DNA of 64,000 nt from Plazaster borealis. Lineage: Eukaryota > Echinodermata > Asteroidea > Forcipulatida > Labidiasteridae. The stretch spans positions 4,340,001-4,404,000 of the forward strand of contig CM037467.1 in assembly GCA_021014325.1 (NCBI GenBank), in the 5' to 3' direction. The notes beneath the pieces were generated by a model. It did no database searches. It had not been told where the DNA came from and saw only the letters and a list, made by a program, of their open reading frames with translations. Every line of letters begins with the position of its first letter. The stretch's first letter is position 1. Both the position numbers and the translations under genes were made by a program. Shown here piece after piece: positions 33,147 through 44,900 of the stretch.

Positions 33147-33770
33147 ATCTCCTATTAGTATGCAAGTTGTCACTATTGAAGTGATAGAGCCATGTGCAAC
33201 CTTGTTTAAAAGAAATGTGCATTCCAGGGCATTTCCTGGTAGGCAAGATACTACACTGGTTATGTTATGAGAAATTTACATTTTTGTATTGTAATTACCA
33301 CATTAAACCAAGAATTGTTAAAATAACTACCTTTATTAAAAAATAAACAAGGTTTCTGTTTTGTATTGATACTTTCTGTTGATCGTTAGCTTTCTTTGTA
33401 ATGTTTTTTGTTATTACGCTTAGAGTCTTTGACACTGGCAAAATAATAGGCCTGATGACGGGCAAATAAAAGTATAGAAATAAAAAACGTTTAACTAAAT
33501 ACAGGCCAGTAAGTGGTGAGGAAGAGTTAACCAGCACCTCTTGCTACAACAAGGTCATCGTACAAGAAAGATTACAGCCATAACACCCCCAAAACCTCCA
33601 CCGCCCCCACCCCTCAAGGGAGAGAGAGAGAGAACAGTTGCACTTAAGAGATAGATAGGGAGCCAAATAGACCTTTAACAAAAATCTTTATGAGAAATCA
33701 CCTTACATCACAAGGCAGGACGGCCACTTCAAGGTGAGGGCTACACTGAACTGATTTGGGCTGTTTCACA

Positions 33771-34205
33771 GTGGCGTGGCGTGGCCGAGCGGATAAGAGC
33801 ACCGAACTCAAGCTCTGGTGTTTCTGATCAGCAGAGTGTGGGTTCGAATCCCAGTCGTGACACTTGTGTCCTTAAGCAAGAGACTTAACCACATGCTTCG
33901 TCCTTCGGATGGGACGTTAAGCCGTAGGTCCCGTGTGTTGTGTAATGCACGTAAAAGAACCCAGTTCACTTATTGAAAAGAGAAGGGGTTCGCCCCGGTG
34001 TTCCTGGTTTGATCGACAGCATATTGCGCCACAGCACCTTGTAAACCATAACATGGTGCTATGTAAAGGACTTGGTCTCATACTTCAAAAACGTAGCTCC
34101 TTAATACCTTGCAGGAAAATAATGAATGTTAAAAGCGCCTTGAGCGTCACTGAGTGACGGATATGTGCGCTATATAAGAAGCTACTATTATTATTATTAT
34201 TAGTC
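33771..34205 (+). mobile_element. tRNA-Leu-headed SINE, near full length
   Basis: The head GTGGCCGAGCGGATAAGAGC (A box) and GGGTTCGAATCCC (B box) resembles tRNA-Leu, including ACTCAAG around the anticodon. The body has CTTCGTCCTTCGGATGGGAC, GGGGTTCGCCCCGGTG and CAGCACCTTGTAAACCA. It ends in an ATT microsatellite after CTATATAAGAAG. Confidence 0.92.
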
Positions 34206-34289
34206 CTTATTAGTCCTTAATTAAGGATGTAGGCATGGGTATCATCCACTAGGAGCCTGGCTGGTAGAGCAGAATGCACTACCTTCCCA

Positions 34290-34425
34290 ACTTTGTACAA
34301 AGCAATTATGGTTAAGTGCCTTGTTCAAGGGCAAAAGTGTCATGATATGGATTCGAACCCACACTCTGCTGCTGACAACACCAGAGCTTGGGTCCGGTAA
34401 ACTAGACCACTCGGCCACAACACAC
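34290..34425 (-). mobile_element. SINE head with second body type
   Basis: Read on the minus strand, GTGGCCGAGTGGTCTAG...CCC is followed by GGTTCGAATCC. The flanking CAATTATGGTTAAGTGCCTT resembles the SINE at 41541-41848. Confidence 0.6.
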
Positions 34426-34639
34426 CACGATGTATATGGTTGAGGGTAGGTGTTGGTTTACTTCCCAAAGACATTTTATGTGCGGATTAGACACAAAATG
34501 AGGTGCATGCACCTATTAAGAAGAGCAGCAACCCAGTGGATGGACTGCAGACTCTGAAAACAAGGATATTTGGTTCCAATCCGGTGTTTTTTTGTTTTCC
34601 TTTGTTGCTTTGTGTTAATTTAACACAATTTAACACAAT

Positions 34640-35097
34640 GAGGTTTGCATTTTGGGGCAAAACTTAATAAAAATGCAAGGCTTACCCCATGTGATTTGTT
34701 AATTTTTAAATTAAAATTTTATAAAAATGCTGGACTTACCCCTCATCATTTTTTGCATTCTGGGGCTAAAATTTAATAAAAATGCTGGACTTACCCCTTG
34801 TAATTTTTTTCAATTTTAGCACAAATTTTGATAAAGATGCAAGGCTTACCCCTTGTGACTTTTTCAATTTAGAGCAAAATTTAATAAAAATGCTGGACTT
34901 ACCCCTTGTGATTTTTTTCAATTTTAGGACAAAATTTGATAAAGATGCTGGACTTGCCCCTCATTATTTTTTGCATTCTGGGGCAAAAATTTAATAAAAA
35001 TGCTGGACTTACTTACCACTTGTAATTTTTTTCAATTTTAGGACAAAATTTGATAAAGATGCAAGGCTTACACCTTATGATTTTTTTCAATTTTGTA
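34640..35097. repeat. Tandem array, units of about 50-60 bp
   Basis: Each unit holds AAAATTTAATAAAAATGCTG (or GATAAAGATGCAAGG), then CTTACCCCTTG and a T-rich ATTTTTTTCAATTTTAG. About eight units show alternating variants, suggesting a two-unit higher-order repeat. Confidence 0.85.
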
Positions 35098-35104
35098 CCT
35101 AATT

Positions 35105-36845
35105 TACAAGAGTCGATTTCCGCAAGGGGATAGGTGTGAGAGTAAGGCAGGGGAAGGGTATGAGAGTAATGGGTGGGTTTGGGCAGGGTTGGTTATGCTT
35201 GTAGGGGTTGGGTGGGGGTAAGGGATGGGTGTGAGAGTAGGGGAGGGGGGTAGGGGATGGGTGTGAGAGTAGGGGATGGTGGTGTGTGTAGGGTAGGGGT
35301 TGGAGTACTTGCAGGGGTTGGATTATGGGAGTAGGGGATGGGTGTGAGAGTAAGGTAGGGGATGGGTATGAGAGTAACGGATGGGTTTGGGGGAGGTTTG
35401 GTTATGCTTATTGGGGTTGGATGATGGGGGTTGGGGATGGGTGTGAGAGTAGGGGATGGGGGGAAGGGGATGGATGTGAGAGTAGGGGATGGTAGTGTGT
35501 GTAGGGTAGGGGTTGGAGTACTTGCAGTGGTTAGATGATGGGGGTAGGGGATGGTTGTGAGAGTAGGGAAGGGGGGGTAGGGGATGGATGTGAGAGTAGG
35601 GGATGGTAGTGTGTGTACGGTAGGGGTTGGAGTACTTACAGGGGTTGGATGATGGGGGGTAGGGGATGGGTGTGAGAGTAAGGTAGGGGATGGGTATGAG
35701 AGTAATTGGTGGGTTTGGGCAGGGTTGGTTATGCTTGTAGGGGTTGGTTGGGGGTAGGGGATGGGTGTGAGAGTAGGGGATGGTAGTGTGTGTAGGGTAG
35801 GGGTTGGAGTACTTACAGGGGTTGGATGATGGGGGGTAGGGGATGGGTGTGAGAGTAATGGGTGGGTTTGGGGTTGGTTATGCTTGTAGGGGTTGGTTGG
35901 GGGTAGGGGATGGGTGTGAGAGTAGGGGATGGTAGTGTGTGTAGGGTAGGGGTTGGAGTACTTACAGGGGTTGGATGATGGGGGGTAGGGGATGGGTGTG
36001 AGAGTAAGGTAGGGGATGGGTATGAGAGTAATGGGTGGGTTTGGGCAGGGTTGGTTATGCTTGTAGGGGTTGGGTGGGGGTAGGGGATGAGTATGAGAGT
36101 AATGGTTGGGTTTGGGCAGGGTTGGTTATGCTTGTAGGGGTTTGGTGGGGGTAGGGGAATGGTTTGAGAGTAGGGGATGGTGGGGGGGGGGGTAGGGGAA
36201 TGGTTTGAGAGTAGGGGATGGTGGGGGTAGGGGATAGGTGTGAGAGTAGGGTGGGGACGGGTGTGAGAGTAGGGGATGGTAGTGTGTGTAGGGTAGGGGT
36301 TGGAGTACTTACAGGGGTTGGATGATGGGGGGTAGGGGACGGGTGTGAGAGTAAGGTAGGGGATGGGTATGAGAGTAATGGGTGGGTTTTGGGGAGGGTT
36401 GGTCATGCTTGTAGGGGTTGGGTGGGGGTAGGGCAATGGTTTGAGAGTAGGGGATGGGGGGTAGGGGATAGGTGTGAGAGTAAGGTAGGGGATGGGTATG
36501 AGAGTAATGGGTGGGTTTTGGGGAGGGTTGGTCATGCTTGTAGGGGTTGGGTGGGGGTAGGGGAATGGTTGGAGTTGAGAGTATGGGATGGTGGGGGGTG
36601 TAAGGGGATGGGTGTAAGAGTAGGGTAGGGGATGGGTGTGAGAGTAGGGGATGGTAGTGTGTGTAGGGTAGGGGTTGGAGTACTTGCAGGGGTTGGATGA
36701 TGGGGGTAGTTGATGGATGTGAGAATAGTCGATGGCTGTGAGGGTAGAGGTTGGTTATGATTGTTGGGATTGGGTGGGGTCAGGGGATGGGTGAGAATAG
36801 AGGGATGGATTCGAGGGTAGGGTAGGAGATGGGTGTGAGGCAGGC
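35105..36845 (+). repeat. G-rich minisatellite, 1.7 kb, with higher-order structure
   Basis: Words such as GGGTAGGGGATGGGTGTGAG, GGTTGGTTATGCTTGTAGGG and GTAGGGTAGGGGTTGGAGTA recur in blocks of varied order. The plus strand is strongly G-rich with very little C. Long proline-rich frames on the minus strand are by-products. Confidence 0.92.
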
Positions 36846-37100
36846 TTAATGTGGCCAAAGAAACCATTAAAAGTTTAGATTTTGTATCTAACTAATTGAA
36901 CTACATTGACCTAAAATAATCACAGCAGGAATTTATCAAGTTTTTAAAATAAGTTTATTCATATCACACGAAGTTAAACAATATTGCAATAAAAAAAAAG
37001 ATATTTAAGAGTACAGACAGTTGGCACATTCTCAATCTTAAGCAGCAAAACCCTTTGTAAATAAGACACATATTGACAATGGGAAATGCATGGTGCCATG

Positions 37101-37196
37101 TAGCCCCATTAATAGTGCCAATTCTCTGGACTTCCTCCGATCCTTGGATCCAAGGATCGGAGGAAGTCCAGAGAATTGGCACTATTAATGGGGCTA
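37101..37196. mobile_element. Perfect 96-bp palindrome with 9-bp flanking direct repeats
   Basis: The 48-base left arm (37101-37148, starting TAGCCCCATTAATAGTGCC) is matched without error or spacer by 37149-37196. GGTGCCATG flanks it at 37092-37100 and 37197-37205, like a target-site duplication. Confidence 0.88.
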
Positions 37197-37209
37197 GGTG
37201 CCATGTACA

Positions 37210-38410
37210 GTGCCAGACTCGAGCCCATTTTGAAGCTATTTGTAAACCACAATGTATAAATGACAACAAGTGAATCAATTGGAGTAGACATATAAGAATG
37301 GAAATCCCTGGGTGATCAACGGGAAACCAGCAAATGAAACTGAATAACGGAGAATACCGGAAATAACACGCTATCGTCCATTAGCCAAGTGTTATGAATA
37401 GTCTAATAACCAATGTGTCAAATCGTACATCTCGACTAGAAACGTACATAGCCCGAACATTGGTCATATATAAGTACTGTAAGGGGTGCAAGAGAGACTT
37501 ATTAACTCTCTACAAATGGATCCAGAATAAACAAACATACATTACTCTTGCCTGAACTGTTCTCTGAGGTTTAAAACCAAGACAACTCCAATTATCGTCA
37601 ACGGTAGACAGCCAGAGTCAAGCGTGCCTGGAGACCATTTTTGAATACCCATGTGATGGTACTCAGCACATGGTACCCTGAATAACGCCGTTTCATTGAT
37701 TGATAAGAAACCAACTAGTACCAGACTATTCTTTCGCTGGTAGGCTTACCACACCACCAGTTTTACTCAGCGTCATAAAGTGTTTTAAAACTTTGCCCTC
37801 ACAAATTGGAGCGGTGAAAAACTTCATCGGTTGGACGATACGATTCTTCAAAACATTTTGTCCATGCCGTCTCCCCCCCCTCCAAAAAAAGTTGTAAAAA
37901 CTACACTGAATAGTTGATTTATCGGTACAAAGCTTGCGAAATTATGGTGTCGCGTACGAGAATCTGGTTTGCCGAAGATCACGTATCTTCCTGCCTTGCA
38001 CCACCGGATGACTAAATATGCAACACCCGAAGAGGGCCTAACTGTGTGACATACGCATCCATGGGCGAATTTAGCAAAAGTGAATTTAGCAAAATTCCAA
38101 GCAAAACCTTTTAATTATTGGCGGTCCTCGAAATTTCCGTCATCTCGTTCTTGCACAAGTTGCGTGTGCCCCACTTTGGCGAAATAGACCCCGTTGCACA
38201 GGTCGCAATCGCTGAGGTCAAACAATGAAAACTGAGCAAGCGCGTACGCGCCACGCACAACTCTCAGCCAATGATAGGTCTTCCTTTGACCTCAGTGAGG
38301 GCGCTGTTCGAGCTTGTGACGTCATAAGCAATGGTCTATGCTCGTGCTTCAGGCGGCAGCACCATCTCATGACCCGCTGGTGTTAAGTGTCCTGCCTGCG
38401 CTAGTCGCCA
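37210..38410. other. Downstream of the - strand GALNT stop, nothing recognised
   Basis: This is either a long 3' UTR or intergenic DNA. No repeat family or exon was identified. Confidence 0.4.
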
Positions 38411-38416
38411 TTTATT
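38411..38416 (-). promoter_or_regulatory. Candidate polyadenylation signal of the - strand GALNT
   Basis: TTTATT on the plus strand is AATAAA on the minus strand, about 400 bases past the TGA at 38816. A second candidate sits at 36954-36959; use of that site would put the 96-bp palindrome (37101-37196) inside the 3' UTR. Confidence 0.3.
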
Positions 38417-38815
38417 ACTTTACGGTCTTCGCGCCCCGTCTGAGATGGTTGCTTTTATACTTCATTGTTGAATTAAGTGGAGTACCAGATAAAAAACATC
38501 ACCGGTTAGAACTGACAACTTGTCTAGCATCGTACACGCTATAATTCGCGCCACTTTGTGCCATAGAATAACGTGCAGTGGTTTCACCGTGTGCTTACAG
38601 ACGAAGATGGCAATTCAAACATTATTTTTCGAAAGAATTACTCAGCGACTCTTTGTATACACACCGGCCCGTCAAGACCTTTACCTTCGAGCCCTAACGG
38701 TGGGTAGATACTGAAGGAAGCTAACACGACGTCACAAATTCAACCAATTAAATCCACACACGGGCACAGTCGAAGCCTGTCAGTAGATTAAACTGTGAAC
38801 CAGTCTGATTTATCC

Positions 38816-38974
38816 TCAGCTGAAGCCATGTATCGTAATGTTATGCATCGTCCATTGTTGCGAAAGGGCGCCATCACAATCGTTGGTAGCCGCAAGGAAC
38901 AGGTTTCGCTCATCATGTCCCGTGGGTAAAACATCGAGGCATTTCCGCGTTGCCACATTAATGATCGAACGTTC
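38816..38974 (-). CDS. GALNT: GALNT paralogue terminal exon: lectin repeat gamma and stop
   Basis: The acceptor is TTTCCCTTCCAG (minus strand). The 52 codons plus a TGA stop encode [20 protein letters not shown] and then [22 protein letters not shown] and QxW are both present, so this gamma repeat looks competent. An NIT sequon lies near the end. Confidence 0.92.
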   Translation of the reverse strand, partial: ERSIINVATRKCLDVLPTGHDERNLFLAATNDCDGALSQQWTMHNITIHGFS

Positions 38975-41900
38975 CTGGAAGGGAAAACATGTCAATTGTT
39001 TCAAGTCTAATGATAATACAAATTAGTTTATATAAAGGAACAGCAAAAAACATTCTGTGCATGAATCATAGGCCGACAATGTCTTTGCGTAGCGATAATG
39101 TATAGTCGAAAATTGTTTGCACTTAAAGGCATCGTACACGTTTGGTAATTGTCAAAGACCAGTGTTCTCATTTGGTGTACCCCAACATCATGCATAAAAT
39201 AACAAGCCTGTGAAAATTGGGCTCAATTGGTCATCGAAGTTGCAAGAAAATGATGAAAGAAAAAACATCCTTGTTGTACAAATTTGTGTGCTTTCAGATA
39301 GGAATAAAAACCTTTCGCAAGAAGTTTTTATTATTTTAGTGAGAAATTACCTCTTTCTCAAAAACTACGTTACTTCAGTAGGAGTCGTTTCTCACAATGT
39401 TTTATACTATCGACAGCTCTCTGTTGCTCGTTACCAAGTTAGTTTTTATGCTAATATATATTTTGAGTAATTACCAAACGTGTATAGTGCCTTTGAACGA
39501 ATAATCTCGTGCAGAAAGTTGTTGGAGATGTAGGCCTACCTTGTAAATCCAGCGTTGTTTTGCGTTCCTTGTCTGGTCAGCTAGGCAGAAACTAAGCAAT
39601 GCAGCTCTATTGCCGTGCTCTGCAGTTAAGCATTGGCGATCATGTTGTAGTTGACCCTTGAGATTATAGGAAAACACCTTTGAGGAAATGGAAATTCGAA
39701 ATACTGAAATTTACTTTGCGTATAAAGATGTCGACAATGTAACCTGGGACATCACATGTTTACAAAAGAGCTACAGAGCCTGGACTTCCTGCAGACACGA
39801 TTTGTACACAGCTCAATGGAAGAAAAAATTCTTATTTTTTTCATGGAGATTGCACCGTCTGATTTTGATCAATTTTCGGCATGAAGAAAGGGGGCACATC
39901 TTAAAACTTGGCCAAGCGGATAAGAGCACCGGACTCAAGCTCTGGTGTTTCTGTTCAGCAGAGTGTGGGTTCGAGTCCCACTCGTGACACTTGTGTCCTT
40001 AAGCAAGCCACTTAACCGTTATTACTTCGTCCTTCGGATGGGACGTTAAGCCGTAGGTACCTTGTGTTGGGTAATGCACGTAAAGAAATCAGTGCACTTT
40101 CGAAAAGAGAAGGGGTTCGCCCCGGTGTTCCTGTTTTGATCGGTAGCATATTGCGCCACAGCACCTTGTAAACCATTACATGGTGCTATGTAAAGGACTT
40201 GGTCTCATTCTTCAAAAACGTAGCTCCACAATACCTTGCAGGAAAATACTGAATGTTGAAGCGCCTTGAGCGTCACTGAGTGACGGATATGAGCGTTATA
40301 ATTTTAAGAAGCCACTAGTACTATTATTATTATTTTATAACTCTTGAGATTATGTGGCGATTTATGACACAAATGTAAAATTGCGCATAAGAACAGTGCA
40401 GAATCTTGCCTGCCAGAAAGGCCCTAGCATGTACAAGGTCACTCTTTTTGTAAACATAAACAAAGGTTACGTGGTCTATAAAGAGAATACTTGTGATAAG
40501 AAATTCGTATCACCTGTCTAAAAAACATGAATATTTTCCTTTGAGCCATCACTTTGAAAGTTAGTTCAAATATTGTCTTTATGTTCAAAGGCAAGCCTCC
40601 AAACATTGGCTCGACCTGGTCCTTGCCGCCATGCGGGCTTGTACCTTTGCGGGCTTGTACCTGATTGCTTTTAATTGGCACTTATGCCTACTTTTGTGAG
40701 TTGTGTACGGAAATTAATTTACATTTGAATTGAATTGAATTGAATTGAATTGAATTGAAAGTTGAAGAGAGAGCGAGCCGACCTCACATTGACTAAACAC
40801 ATTGTAATGACACATTGTATTGCCAATTACTTGGGGTTGGTCAAGTTTCGGACCTCATTCTACATGATCAGGGGCCGATTTCACTAAAAAGAAATAAGAC
40901 TATAGTCTTATCTGAAGTTAGGACCAGTAACTGGTCTTAACTTAAGACATAGTCCTATCTCTTAGCATTGCCTATGACTAGTCCTAAAGTTAGGAAGAGT
41001 TTTGTGAAATCGACCCCAGGCCAAATTCTAAGCTCAATCGTTCAATCTTGACCCCAGTTAAACTGGGCGCGATAAATCACCTCTAAGCATTAGTCTCCTG
41101 TGGGGACGGGAGTGTCACACTTTACAAATTACACGAACAACCTCGTTACTACAAACAAGGTCCGGAGAGACGCACTATTGACCGAGCGTCTAGTCCACTC
41201 TCGCCTGGGGTGAGTTGGGTCCAAGGTCGTCATCTGATACCCTAAAGTTCTCTGAACAAGCCGTCTGTGCGGAGTCATATCTTTTTTGATGACAGTAAAT
41301 AGCCGTTTACAAAAACGGAAGCCATTATTTTAATTACAGGACCGGCTGCTCAAAATCCGGCTTTTATTTGATGTTTTGTTTAAATGCAGAGATGGAAAAT
41401 GATCTTAATAAGATTTCCTTAATATTCGCCAGGATCTTCTTTGATGTTCTTATAAGTATCCAAACGATCTGCGGTCTTTAAATTACATGGACAACATTGG
41501 TAATTGTCAAAGACCAGTATCCATACTTTTTGTGACCCGACTTAAAGTAAAGTAAAGTCTGTCCGGAGCCAATATGGCTCATCAGGCCGGTGTTTATATC
41601 CGGTTTCATTGGCATTAAACAACTGAGGATATTTCTATTCCCCCTGGACAGGCTGCCAGTCCATCGCAAGTTACTCCCAGCTCTCGCCGGTACCCATTTG
41701 TACTCCTGGGTGAAGAGAAGCAATAATGGTTAAATGTCTTGCTTAATGACACAGGTGTCACGACCAGGACTCGAACCCACACTCTGCTGATCAGAAACAC
41801 CAGAGCTTGAGTCTGGTGCTCTTAACCGCTCGGCCACGACACGATAGGCCCACATGAATTAACAAACCTGTGAAAATTTAAGCTCGATCGGTCATCGGAT

Positions 41901-44900
41901 TCACGAGAATATAGTGGGGAAAAACACAAAGAAACAGAAACAAAACAAAACAAACAAAAAACATAAACATGTACGTTTCAAACATCGACTTTTGGTCTCG
42001 CGAGATCAAAACAAATTGTCTGACTCATTTCTCAAAACAGGCAAAATATTTTACGGGGGGTTTTCCACCATGGCCATCTCTACAACAATATTAGCCCTAT
42101 ACAGGACTTTTACTCTGTGCTGTAGTATAATACGAAAGTGAAAGGCCGCTATATCTACAACAATGTGCACGTCTGTGAACATTACTTGTTCAACCTTACA
42201 CTGTTGAGCAAGCCCTTTGCAGTTTTTATGGTACATTTTTCACCGAAAAAGCTACCCCTTTACCTGTCCAGGTCCGTTGCCGTGACAGAGTTCTAACGCT
42301 GCGTCGGTTTCTTCACCCCTCTTGCCATCTTTACGCGAGGCAATCACGTCCAGACACACGTTAACGGCAATATTCTTAATCTGTAAAACAAAATCAGAGA
42401 CTTTTTTAGGATGACCTCTTGGGTTTCATTTTCATTTCATTTATTAATTCTGGTTGTGAAACCAAGGACTCTCAGAAATATATCAATATACAATCCAAGA
42501 ACCCCATCCATAGAGAGAAGACAAAAAAGAAAAATTCAGTTTTGATGTGGGAGGAAAACCCCAGAGAAATACTCTAGGGTTAACCCACACAGTCAGGGAC
42601 TGAAACCCAAGCCCCCGGTAGGATTCGAACCGGGGTCCTAGAGGTGGAAGACGAGCGTATACTGCTTGAAACGTCGAGACCCAAGATATATCAACCCGTA
42701 TGGTTCTTCTCAGATAGAACATAATTATGACGCAGAGCTGTCAACAAATCATGGAGTTTTTCAAAACTGTTCATCAGCACATGGAAAGATTGGTTTATTT
42801 TCAGTGAACTTTCTGCAGAATCAGGGAGAGCTCTGGCCACGTGTGGCACATGGCTCTTCAAAGTTGCTACACAGAAGACGAGCTTGTCAGCCAAAATAAA
42901 GATCTTTGCCCATAATGACTTTATTTGTTATGACCCTCCAGCCTCACTGTATGTAAGAACACACACCCTGAGGCCAAGGTTATCCAAGTTCCCGATAGCC
43001 CCTTATCACCGTTTAGCTCTGACTGGGTCATCCGGGGGCGCATAAACGCCTCCCTAATGATGCATGGAAGTGGTTCCACTCAATTCCTTCCTGGGGTAAG
43101 CCATGACAAATAATCCCTAGGGGGTTAATGTGTCTTTCTGACGTCTTGACGGTGGCCTCTGGCCTCCAAGCTGCACAATACATCGGGGGAAGTGAGACAA
43201 AATCTCTCAAGTCGCTCGGAATTGCATTTCATCCACCTCCGGCAAATTTAGGAGGTACCCCAGTCCACGAACCCATAGGAGGGACTGTTTAGTCATACTG
43301 GTGTGTTCAATCAAGATAACAAACCGGCAATGTAAAGGGTCATGTGTCACATTACACTAGGCAATTTTACAGACAGCCAGTTTCAGACAATTTTAAAGAA
43401 GAAAACCAAAAATTGTAATGTTTACGTATTGTTCTAGAGTACCGGTATGACTCTGGCCGAAATATTTCTCTTGTGGTACCAAAGCTGATCTAGTGCAATT
43501 GGCTGCTTGTAAAAGATTCCTAGTGTGATACTGCCGTGTGGTCGGTACATACATGGAAAGGAAAATTGGGTTGAAGCGTTGAATAGAGCTATGGCCTAAC
43601 ATGGCTGCAAAATTTAAACTGACCCTTTTCGTTAAAGGCACTGAACACGTTTGGAAATTGTCAAAGACCAGTGTTCTCACTTGGCGTATCCCAACATGCA
43701 TAAAATAACAAGCCTGTGAAAATTTGGGCTCAATTGGTCATCGAAGTTGCAAGAAAATGATGAAAGAAAAAAACCTCTTGTTGTACAAATGTGTGTGCTT
43801 TCAGATAGGAATAAAAGGCTTCTTGCAAGAAGTCTTTATTATTTTAGTGAGAAATTACCTATTTCTCAAAAACTACGTTACTTCAGAGGAAGTCGTTTCT
43901 CACAATTTTTTTTATACTATCAACAGCTCTCCGTTGCTCGTTACCAAGTAAGTTGTTATGCTTATATATATATTGAGTAATTACCAAACGTGTACAGTGC
44001 CTTTAAAGGTAGGGTCTTAAAAAAGTGTAATTTTTATCCAAAAGCCTATGATGGTAATGGTAGTAAGCATCTGGTGAAATTATTTCGTCTAGAAATGCCC
44101 CCGTTGATTAGAAGGCAATAAAAGTATGCCGACAAATTTGAGTCTCCAAAGATCGTGTTCAGGAGCCTTTACGAGATTCAAATTTCCGTAGTGTCCGTTT
44201 GTGAATGCTGCCGCCAGATATGCGTTTGGTACCGCTGTCACCTCGTTTGTTTTCTCAACAAGTAGACACTGTATTCAGCTGAAACTTTAACAGCGACTTT
44301 TATTGTATCTTTCCTGATAATTTCGCCTATAAATCAGCATTATGTTGACAAAAACCAATCGATGACCCTACCATTAAGATGTAATTTGATCTTTTGATAA
44401 GGCTTATATGCATGTTACTACAATGAAATTCAAAAACGATATTAAGAAATGCACAGATTTGTGGGATTAAAAACTAATTTTTTACAGCAAAATAATTCTT
44501 CCGATTATTATACATACCGCACCAAGTGCTTGGAATTCCAAAGGCAAGGTATGCTCTGGGTAGACATTATCAAGGTACCACCTGAAGCTCTTGCAATTCA
44601 GACCGTCTCTGATCGCCTTTTCCCCGGTGACATCCCCGTAGTCCACGGTGTGGTACGCCGGCGTCATGGCGAAAAAAAGCTCCCGGACGAACGGGTCCGC
44701 CCACACTTCCAGCACCCGTCTGTTGTTACGGAGGATGGTGGTCTCGGCACCGAGGGGGAAGGCATAGGGCGTGGCGGTCCGGAAGATGTGGCCAACATGG
44801 GAGCAGGGCACAATTTCAAGAGATCCACCACACTGCCAAACCTAAAAATGTGGAAGGAAGGAACTTGTTTTAAAGCTTGAGCTAAAACTAAGACACAGAC

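Noticed and set aside
33771..33860. Functional tRNA-Leu gene
   Set aside because: The same head is followed by the same SINE body in several places and the stems are imperfect; it is a SINE head, not a gene.
35813..36867. Proline/threonine-rich open frames (PPSPTL…PLPYPHPTP)
   Set aside because: These are by-products of the C-rich strand of the 1.7 kb minisatellite, with no conserved domain.
44449..44880. Plus-strand open frame of 143 codons
   Set aside because: It is the antisense shadow of the minus-strand GALNT exon 44518-44841, whose motifs and splice sites are clear.
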